Of a stretch of DNA of 29,179 nt, positions 1-6,099 are shown in pieces. Below the pieces are notes generated by a model, which was given only the letters and a program-made list of their open reading frames with translations, did no database searches and was not told where the DNA came from. The DNA comes from Nonlabens sp. YIK11 (GTDB taxonomy: Bacteria; Bacteroidota; Bacteroidia; Flavobacteriales; Flavobacteriaceae). Numbering within the stretch: position 1 is the first letter of the stretch; each line of letters starts with the position of its first letter. The stretch covers positions 1 to 29,179 of the forward strand of contig NZ_LBMJ01000002.1 in assembly GCF_001413925.1 (NCBI RefSeq). Direction: 5' to 3'. The position numbers were made by a program, and so were the translations under genes.

Positions 1-223
1 TTGTTTTGCATTGAACCGCTCAAAATTATGGATACGGTGGTTCTATTTTCTGTAGAGAGCTTTCTTAGCGGAATCACGTTTCCCTTTTTTATTATATAAA
101 CTCAAAAAGGATGGTGCTGCAATCAATCATGGTAAACTATCGGCTAACAAGATTCCGCAATCCTTTAAATGTTTGAAACTTTAAACCTTTTAAAATATAT
201 AATTATAATAACTTTAATATATT

Positions 224-231
224 TATATTTG
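224..231 (+). promoter_or_regulatory. Candidate -7 box of the partition operon, copy 1
   Basis: TATATTTG fits the Bacteroidota -7 consensus TAnnTTTG. It lies 26 bases before the preferred parA start at 258. No clear TTG -33 element is visible. The same site is at 21338-21345. Confidence 0.4.
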
Positions 232-257
232 TAACATTTAATATGTTAAAGTTTTGT

Positions 258-913
258 ATGAAAATAACCGTATATAATGCAAAAGGAGGGGCTGGGAAAA
301 CCCCTATTGCCGCCAACATTGCTCTCGATCATGACTACGCCATTGGCACTAATGAGGCATACCACGTCTATGATAGTTTTATAATCGATGAGAGGTTATT
401 AGCCTTAGATCTCTCCGAGTCATTCCCTATGATACCTGATGATATAGATATTGTATTCGATTTAGCTGGGACCATATCGGATAGTTCACACAGCATAACT
501 TCTGCAATTATCCAATCTGACCTTATTATAGTACCCATCTATAATGAGGTGAAATCTTTAGCAGGAGGAATAGGAACACTAAATGAAATCAGCAATATTC
601 CGGAATTCAAAGGAAAGGTTTTGGTTGTTGCAACAAAACTTTCCAAAGAAAGGAAGGAGCATTTTAAAAAGGGAGAGTGGCATAAATCAAATGATTATAA
701 AAATGTATTAGCCGCCGGTTCGAAATTCTGGGTTCGACTATAATGTTCTTCCACTCAAATTTTCTAAAAGCTTTTGATGCCATATTTGAAAAGGAGATGT
801 CGGTTGCACAGATGTGTCAAGCTGACCCACTTACGAGATATAGCCATCGTGAAGTACAGACCCAATTCAACAAAATCTACGAATTCATAAAAACAGGACA
901 AGATGCCAAGTAA
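258..913 (+). pseudogene. ParA-like partition ATPase, copy 1, frame broken by probable sequencing errors
   Basis: Same gene as 21372-22025. Compared with that copy there is one extra G near 717 and one extra A near 767, so the reading frame shifts twice and a premature stop appears at 743. The two insertions do not cancel. Both are in short homopolymers in the low-quality end of the contig, so I treat this as a damaged record of an intact gene and not as a real pseudogene. See the intact copy for function. Confidence 0.85.
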
Positions 914-1158
914 AAACGATCTATCATCACTAAAGAAACCTAAAAAGGAAAACATACTTCCCAAACCGAAAAAGGAACCTGCTCTTAAAAAATCCAGGAA
1001 AGTTAAAGGGGTTCTATATCTCGGACTCTGTACGTGAGAAATTTGAGCAACTGGTATTGGTCGAGAAGCAAAGATCAGGCAAGAATTCACCTGAACTCGT
1101 AGAGGAGGCACTCAATCTATTGTTCGATAAATATAACTTTAAAGGTTTAAACATCTAA
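903..1158 (+). pseudogene. Small ribbon-helix-helix-like partition partner, copy 1, frame broken by probable sequencing error
   Basis: Same gene as 22015-22269. One extra G in a run at 1008-1011 shifts the frame after the lysine-rich N-terminal tail, so the helical C-terminal half is read out of frame. The intact copy has GGG at the matching place. Most likely a sequencing error. Confidence 0.8.
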
Positions 1159-1164
1159 ACCTTT
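1141..1164. promoter_or_regulatory. Inverted repeat after the partition genes, copy 1
   Basis: AAAGGTTTA and TAAACCTTT are perfect reverse complements separated by six bases that contain the end of the small partition gene. The identical element is at 22252-22275, where its relation to a site upstream of parA is described. Confidence 0.5.
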
Positions 1165-1377
1165 AATTATTTAAATATTTATTTGGATTATTAGAGCAAC
1201 GTTTTGTTTTAAATTTTGAAAACCACTTAAATTCGCTATGTGGGCGTAATTTTTTTTAATTTTTTGTGGAACATGGATCTCCAGCAAAAAATAAAATGGT
1301 GTGAGGTATTCAATTCCTGTAGCATATTTATCTAAGGGTTACCAAATTATTTACCTGAGAATGTTTTTGAGATAACA

Positions 1378-1726
1378 TCACAATTTCCTTGGCCAGAATA
1401 AACTCATAAACGGATTTAAAGAATATACCTCACATTCAGGGCAAATGTGGCCATTTTTACTTGCCAACAACGCAACTATTTTATAATATTCATCCCTATT
1501 GCTTACAAACCAATCCCTATTCCTTAAACAATCGTTACATTTTCCCTCTATTTTATATGACCCAACGTGTTTCAACTGTTCTAAAAATTTTTATGTTGTG
1601 CTCTTTATCGCTACCAAATAACTCTTCAATAGAATATTTAAATTTCCCAGATTCTATGATCCAGTAATCTCTACTCAGACTCTTTAATTCTTTTGAGATC
1701 TTTTTGTTTTCAACTTCGTAATACAT
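1378..1726 (-). pseudogene. Four-cysteine small protein, copy 1, frame broken by probable sequencing error
   Basis: Same gene as 22488-22835. One extra A in the run at 1583-1587 shifts the frame, leaving only the last 65 codons open from an internal ATG. The other copy is a full 115-codon frame, so the break is probably not biological. Confidence 0.7.
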
Positions 1727-1733
1727 GGAAATA

Positions 1734-1763
1734 TTTTAAGGTTAGTGCAGTGTTTTAAGGTTA
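1734..1763. promoter_or_regulatory. Paired TTTTAAGGTTA direct repeats between divergent genes, copy 1
   Basis: TTTTAAGGTTA occurs at 1734-1744 and 1753-1763, 19 bases apart, between the four-cysteine gene (minus) and the XRE gene (plus). Same as 22843-22872. Confidence 0.45.
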
Positions 1764-1799
1764 CAAATATACTGTGTGTTCTTTAGACCTTGGTCATGA

Positions 1800-2051
1800 A
1801 TGCAATTAACCGAAAAACAGATAAGGGAGATCAAGATAAAATCACCACTCATGGTCGGTGAGCTGCTAAAAAGGTTGCGTAAAAGCAAGAATCTTACCCA
1901 AATTGAACTAGGGTCGTTGGTCCTTATGGATCGTCAGTATATTTATAAACTGGAATCTGGCAGAGTAGCACCAAATATTTCCACATTGGTAATTCTGGTT
2001 ACCGCCATGGATAGTGACCTGAGAGACTTGTTCGATTTATCAAAACCTTAG
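1800..2051 (+). CDS. XRE-family helix-turn-helix regulator, copy 1
   Basis: Identical 83-aa product to 22909-23160, where it is described. No difference between the copies falls in this gene. Confidence 0.8.
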   Translation: MQLTEKQIREIKIKSPLMVGELLKRLRKSKNLTQIELGSLVLMDRQYIYKLESGRVAPNISTLVILVTAMDSDLRDLFDLSKP

Positions 2052-2253
2052 TTTTGATACATGGAGCGCTCCAAAAGTCTTGTTCAGAATCATATTTTAT
2101 TCTTTGCCTAGCTGTCGATTCAAGTCTTACATGCGGTTTTTCATCGAGATCTCTTTTAGCCACTTCTATCATATTTTTAACAAAATCAGCTAGTTTTTCG
2201 TATTGGTTCTCGATATCAAAACATTTTTTAAAATCATTAATAAGAAAAGTCAT
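1999..2253 (-). CDS. Possible small hypothetical protein, copy 1
   Basis: Identical 84-codon frame to 23108-23362; see that entry. It converges on the XRE gene and overlaps its end by 53 bases, which lowers confidence. Confidence 0.33.
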   Translation of the reverse strand: MTFLINDFKKCFDIENQYEKLADFVKNMIEVAKRDLDEKPHVRLESTARQRIKYDSEQDFWSAPCIKTKVLINRTSLSGHYPWR

Positions 2254-2452
2254 AGATTTTAAGCTGTTCGAAAAACTCTACAAACCTCTTTAATACGCAA
2301 TTGATGAAAAGACAGGTAAAAGTCATCTATTGCCGGGCCGCGAGAATCCAAGTTTCGACCAATTTTAAGCCGCTCTGCAGGCTTAAAGGAAAGAAATGTG
2401 TTCTTCTAGGTCGTGGATTTTAACCGCTCTTAAAACCGCTTAAATCGATTAT

Positions 2453-2599
2453 TCACTTGTCTTTCTTTCGGCCATTGAGAAATTGGTCCGTGAATCCATC
2501 GTCTGGAGAACCGTAAGGCCAGAACAGATTGGCAAAATCGAGAATGTAGATCCTACAGATCCGATACCATCTAGGTAGATCCCTCAATTTTTTCTTCAT
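2453..2599 (-). CDS. Possible 48-aa hypothetical protein, copy 1
   Basis: Same frame as 23562-23708; see that entry. It starts MKKKLRDLPRWYRIC and ends in a basic KKDK tail. The frame also runs open upstream through the polypurine tract, but that part would be a low-complexity Phe/Ser/Pro/Leu sequence and is not believable as protein. Confidence 0.35.
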   Translation of the reverse strand: MKKKLRDLPRWYRICRIYILDFANLFWPYGSPDDGFTDQFLNGRKKDK

Positions 2600-2610
2600 A
2601 CCCAAATGTA

Positions 2611-2846
2611 GCGGAATGGGAAAAAGAAGAAAAAGGGTGAAGGGGAAAAGGTAGGTATGGGGAAAATAGGAAAAGGGAGAAAAGCGAGGAGAGTGGAAAA
2701 GGAAAAGTAGGAGAGTGGAGAGAGAAGTGAAAAGGAAAAAAGTAGGGGGAGATGAAAGGGAAAAGGAGGTGCATGAGAAGAGAGGGAGAAGGAAGAAAAG
2801 TGGGTGGTGTGGAAGGAAAAAAAGTGGGGAAAAGGTAGGGTGGTGA
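2611..2846 (+). other. Polypurine tract before the mobilization region, copy 1
   Basis: About 235 bases of nearly uninterrupted G and A on the plus strand, with only two or three C and roughly two dozen T. It ends about 25 bases before the candidate oriT and about 110 bases before the relaxase start. It is not a simple repeat: the G and A runs vary. It has no credible coding on either strand. Such tracts can form triplex or unusually stiff DNA; any role in transfer or replication is inference. Copy 2 is at 23720-23954. Confidence 0.75.
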
Positions 2847-2872
2847 TTATTGCTCTTATCGATTAAGTATTT

Positions 2873-2901
2873 CCTATAAGACTTTGCACAAAGTCAATAG
2901 G
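2873..2901 (+). other. Candidate origin of transfer (oriT) hairpin, copy 1
   Basis: Imperfect palindrome with inner arms GACTTTG and CAAAGTC around a CA loop and outer arms CCTAT and ATAGG, offset by a 2:1 bulge. It lies about 50 bases before the relaxase start. MobV-family relaxases nick next to an ACTTT-loop-AAAGT inverted repeat just upstream of their own gene, as in pMV158, and this element has that layout. The nick site cannot be fixed from sequence alone. Copy 2 is at 23981-24009. Confidence 0.55.
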
Positions 2902-2953
2902 CTCTGCGAGGCTTTTTTTTCTATATTTGGAAAACAGAACAATCGGAATAGCT

Positions 2954-3931
2954 ATGGGTAATTTTGCGGTAATGGTAGTGTCAAAAGGAAAGGGATCTGG
3001 TGCCGGAGTAGGTGGCCATATTGACCGTGAAGAAAAATGGAAGCATACCTACAAACATGCTGATCCGACCAAAACCCATTTGAACAGATCCTACCCAGTT
3101 CCCAATAAATTTCATGATGTTCCGGTGCCCATCGCCATCAATCGAGTGATTCAGAAAGGCTACAAGAAGACCAGGAAAAACTCCAATGAATTAGCCCCGA
3201 TTCGTAAAGATGCAGTTCGACTGATCAAGCACATATTCACGGGTAGCCACGAGGAAATGATGAAGCTGGCTGCAGATGAGGATAAGTTTTTCGAGTGGCA
3301 AAAGGCATGCTCAAACTTCCTTCAGAGAGAGTACGGAAAAGACAATATCGTTCGATTTGTACTCCACATGGATGAGAAGACACCACATATCCACGCCATA
3401 ACTGTACCGCTTACTGAAGATGGACGACTGTCAGCAAAAGAGATCATAGGCAATAAAGAGGTGCTGCGTGAGCGCCTGGACAGGTACGCAGAGATAGTGA
3501 AACCTTTTGGTCTCGAGCGAGGGCTCCGATATAGCGGTACCACTCATGAGACTCAACAAGCCTACAATGCCAGGCTTGAAAGAGCCAATGAAATGGCCAT
3601 GAAAAAGGAAGTTCCAGATCCTTCAAAAATGGATATGCGCTTGAAGCCAGAAAAGGTCAAGGAAGATTTTCAGAAGATCATAAGAGACCAGCAGATGCTG
3701 ATCAACATGGCTCAGCGATCCGAAGAGGAACGCAAGAAATCCAAGGAAAGAATGGACCAACATCTAGATCAAGCGAGAAAATTGATGTTTAGTGCCCAGA
3801 AAGAAGCGAAGGATTACAAGCAGCTGCAGATAGCAATGAGAAACCCAAAGTTTTTGGAAACTCAGCTTAATGCAGTCCTAGAACAACGAAACCAAAGAAA
3901 TCAAGGAAGAAATAAAGGGAAAAACCTATGA
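2954..3931 (+). CDS. mobV: MobV-family plasmid relaxase (Mob/Pre), copy 1
   Basis: Nicks one strand at oriT and starts mobilization with help from a co-resident conjugative system; no mating-pair genes are present. The ATG at 2954 gives 325 aa and puts the histidine of HIDRE at position 22, the same number as the nucleophilic His22 known from MobM of pMV158. An upstream TTG at 2927 would add nine residues and is less likely. The metal-binding motif HMDEKTPHIH is at residues 138-147 and HLNR at 42-45. The last ~100 residues are charged and probably coiled coil. The stop codon overlaps the next gene's start (ATGA). The identical gene is at 24062-25039. Confidence 0.92.
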   Translation: MGNFAVMVVSKGKGSGAGVGGHIDREEKWKHTYKHADPTKTHLNRSYPVPNKFHDVPVPIAINRVIQKGYKKTRKNSNELAPIRKDAVRLIKHIFTGSHEEMMKLAADEDKFFEWQKACSNFLQREYGKDNIVRFVLHMDEKTPHIHAITVPLTEDGRLSAKEIIGNKEVLRERLDRYAEIVKPFGLERGLRYSGTTHETQQAYNARLERANEMAMKKEVPDPSKMDMRLKPEKVKEDFQKIIRDQQMLINMAQRSEEERKKSKERMDQHLDQARKLMFSAQKEAKDYKQLQIAMRNPKFLETQLNAVLEQRNQRNQGRNKGKNL

Positions 3932-4254
3932 AACTAGCCATTGACATAGTCCACGAGATAGCAGAATTCTACTGGACATCCATTGAAATTGAAATATTCG
4001 ATTGCCACTCGTCTAAAGAGCTCGAGGAATATATTTTGTCCGAACTAGAGATGATCTATGATGAAGATATCGACATTGAATCACTTGAGGAATTAACGCT
4101 CCAGGCATCGATGAAATTCATATCCAACGAAGATCCGGATTGGCTACTTGAAGCAGTCATTCGTACCCAACAGCTTGACTTCTTGTACGAGCTCCGTCGT
4201 ACCATTTACGATCTGAATATTGTCTTTTCTGAAAAGGATCGTGAAGATGATTAG
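3928..4254 (+). CDS. Acidic hypothetical protein of the mobilization operon, copy 1
   Basis: 108 aa, very acidic (many Glu and Asp, for example a run around YDEDIDIESLEEL near residues 48-60), predicted mostly helical, with no signal peptide or membrane segment. Its ATG overlaps the relaxase stop by four bases, so it is probably translated by coupling and made together with the relaxase. I do not recognise a family. An accessory or inhibitor of the relaxase, or a DNA mimic, would fit the charge and position, but that is speculation. Same gene at 25036-25362. Confidence 0.75.
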   Translation: MKLAIDIVHEIAEFYWTSIEIEIFDCHSSKELEEYILSELEMIYDEDIDIESLEELTLQASMKFISNEDPDWLLEAVIRTQQLDFLYELRRTIYDLNIVFSEKDREDD

Positions 4255-4591
4255 CGAATTTTATATTAATACATGTTGGTATATAGGTATAGCGTCTAAA
4301 ACCTTAGCTTTAATAGGTCTAGCACTAGATATGTATGGGGTTTATCGATTGTTCCACTTTGAACCCGAACCTCTTGAAAAACCTAATGAGAGTATATTCA
4401 ACGCAACTATTCCTGGTTGGTCTGAAGAAGAAAAAAACCAATACAGAATCAAAGAATTACTCAAAAAGATAGATACTGTAATGTCAGACACAAAAGCGCT
4501 TAAAACAAGAAGTGTACTTTTCAAAAGGATAATAATAATTGGATTTTTTCTACAAGCAATGGCTATTGGATTGACTTATATCTGTACTTAA
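4247..4591 (+). CDS. Two-helix membrane protein of the mobilization operon, copy 1
   Basis: 114 aa from the ATG at 4247, which overlaps the previous gene by eight bases. An upstream TTG at 4220 would add nine residues and is less likely. A hydrophobic segment lies at about residues 10-33 and another at 94-113, with a charged helical middle rich in Glu and Lys. I recognise no family. Being third in the relaxase operon and just before a strong terminator, it may serve mobilization, for instance as a membrane anchor or coupling helper, but nothing in the sequence proves it. Same gene at 25355-25699. Confidence 0.7.
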   Translation: MISEFYINTCWYIGIASKTLALIGLALDMYGVYRLFHFEPEPLEKPNESIFNATIPGWSEEEKNQYRIKELLKKIDTVMSDTKALKTRSVLFKRIIIIGFFLQAMAIGLTYICT

Positions 4592-4644
4592 ACCCAGCGG
4601 ATAACAAATCCTATCTAGATACATATTCATTCTAAGACATCTCA

Positions 4645-4684
4645 AACACCCTGGTTCTTCAAAAGAACTAGGGTGTTTTTTTTT
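4645..4684 (+). terminator. Rho-independent terminator of the mobilization operon, copy 1
   Basis: A 14-bp stem with arms ACACCCTGGTTCTT and AAGAACTAGGGTGT (one G-U type mismatch) and a short A-rich loop, followed by nine T. It lies 54 bases after the third operon gene. Copy 2 is at 25753-25792. Confidence 0.9.
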
Positions 4685-5005
4685 CTGGTATCATCTTAAA
4701 ATTTAATGGTTTTGGAGAAACCTAGAATGTGGGAGTATTTTTGCGAAAATCCAAAAAAAACAGATCCAACCCTCTTCCCGTTAATAGCCAGAATGGGCTG
4801 TACTTTTTAAAATCTGGATTCTTACCTACAATTGTTTTTCTGGCAGATTACCACTGTAGAGCACTTTAAATTTTTAATTAAAGTAGATTGCTCGAAAACC
4901 GCACTATTGCTAGTGTAGATCAATAATGAAGAAATACAATTCTAATAAATAAAAATAAAATCTGGCTTTTATCTCCAACCATACATACTTATATAAACGT
5001 GAACT
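4685..5005. other. Intergenic region with a weak inverted repeat, copy 1
   Basis: 321 bases without a convincing gene. The one visible structure is ACTTTAA (4863-4869) with TTAAAGT (4878-4884), flanked by GAGC at 4859-4862 and GCTC at 4890-4893; the spacing is uneven. It may hold the promoter of the next gene, but I see no good TAnnTTTG box. Copy 2 spans 25793-26113. Confidence 0.4.
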
Positions 5006-5272
5006 ATGAAAAACTTAAACCCCAAAACCACTGTATTTAACATCGTCGGAATCATCCTAAGTGCAATAGTGAAGATCAACGATCTTGGTTGGATTTGGAC
5101 CTGCATCGTTGCAGCTTATCTAATCATTGTACAAATCAGACCACATGTCAGATGGAAGAAGATAGAAAAAAGAAAGAACCGGATTGATATTACCGCTGGC
5201 ACTGGTAGACCCAAAAAACACCTCACAACTTGGCATAAGACTCGTATGCAACTAAAAAGTAATGATTCATAA
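5006..5272 (+). CDS. Small membrane protein, copy 1
   Basis: 88 aa. Two hydrophobic segments lie near residues 9-24 and 29-45, joined by a short KINDLG turn, followed by a strongly basic tail (KKIEKRKNR, then KKHLTTWHKTRMQ). This is a helical hairpin with a positively charged cytoplasmic end. No family recognised. It stands alone, with a terminator before it and a convergent gene after it. Hairpin peptides of this kind are sometimes toxins or phage-like holins, but there is no specific evidence here. Same gene at 26114-26380. Confidence 0.65.
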   Translation: MKNLNPKTTVFNIVGIILSAIVKINDLGWIWTCIVAAYLIIVQIRPHVRWKKIEKRKNRIDITAGTGRPKKHLTTWHKTRMQLKSNDS

Positions 5273-5296
5273 AAGCTAAATCATCAAACTTAAAAC

Positions 5297-5578
5297 CTAA
5301 TTTATTTGATGTAATCTTTTTACTTTATCCATTACTTTATCCATAGATCTAAGTATCTCTTCATTAGAAAATAACTTATTCGTACTAGGATCGTTAATAA
5401 AGGTTTTTTCCATACTCTTATATGTATTCGAAATAGCACTGAGAATAGCTAATCCAACAATTTCACCATTTGACTTAGCTCTTTCAGGCAAAAGGGACTT
5501 AGCATATTTGATTCTCTGTTGAAAATTCTGTTCAAGCATATTTTCAAAAACTCTTGTATCATGTGAACTTGCACTCAT
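5297..5578 (-). CDS. Hypothetical soluble helical protein, copy 1 (intact)
   Basis: 93 aa, predicted to be helical and soluble. It is rich in charged residues, with a central hydrophobic helix (EIVGLAILSAIS, near 39-50) and a C-terminal MDKVMDKVKRL repeat-like helix. No family recognised. It is convergent with the small membrane protein gene, 24 bases away. In the second copy (26404-26687) three one-base differences break the frame; this copy reads through cleanly and is preferred. Confidence 0.6.
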   Translation of the reverse strand: MSASSHDTRVFENMLEQNFQQRIKYAKSLLPERAKSNGEIVGLAILSAISNTYKSMEKTFINDPSTNKLFSNEEILRSMDKVMDKVKRLHQIN

Positions 5579-5722
5579 ATATAATTAATTTCGTTGGATA
5601 TGATGCCTAAATTGCATGATATCAGATTTGGTTAGGTAATTGATAAAAATAATAGAGGAAATACTTTACCTACACATGATAACTTATCTTGTTGAAATAA
5701 TCCCCTATTCCTTAAACGAACG

Positions 5723-6019
5723 ATGAAGTTAACACATATACAAAAAGAGTTTGCAGAAGAAGTATGTAAATTGATAACTGAAAAGTATTCAATGAAAGGA
5801 ATATCTTGGAGATTTTATATTGTTTCTGAAGGGATAGCTTTTGTTCCATATCAATATCCTCAAGGAGCTTTTGAGCCATTAGATCTAGAGCCTTTAAAAG
5901 GTAATAAGGTTTACTATGGATTAGAAGAATTGCAAAAAACCACAGAAGAGTTAGCTTGGAAAGTCGCAAAAGACAACAAAAACAAACCCTACAAGACATT
6001 TGCCATAATGATCACATGA
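5723..6019 (+). CDS. Hypothetical protein, copy 1 (intact)
   Basis: 98 aa, soluble, mixed alpha/beta by appearance (an N-terminal helix, then a WRFYIVSEGIAFVPYQYP strand pair, then a long Glu-rich helix). No family recognised. The antisense frame over the same bases is an inferior candidate. In copy 2 (26832-27129) one deletion and two insertions break the frame. It converges with the outer-membrane protein gene that ends at 6100. Confidence 0.6.
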   Translation: MKLTHIQKEFAEEVCKLITEKYSMKGISWRFYIVSEGIAFVPYQYPQGAFEPLDLEPLKGNKVYYGLEELQKTTEELAWKVAKDNKNKPYKTFAIMIT

Positions 6020-6099
6020 CAATTCAAGCGCATAACAATTTGCAGGAGCATGTTTAGTTTTCAGATAATAAGATTACAACTATTTCACTTGTTAGATTG

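Noticed and set aside
243..743. Truncated ParA as a real natural variant
   Set aside because: The second copy is a full-length frame and the differences are single inserted bases in homopolymers.
2384..2400. 15-base match CTTAAAGGAAAGAAA shared with the minus strand near 9844-9858
   Set aside because: Short, purine-rich and without matching context on either side; chance cannot be excluded.
5712..5999. 95-codon minus-strand ORF
   Set aside because: Hydrophobic shadow of the better 98-aa plus-strand gene.
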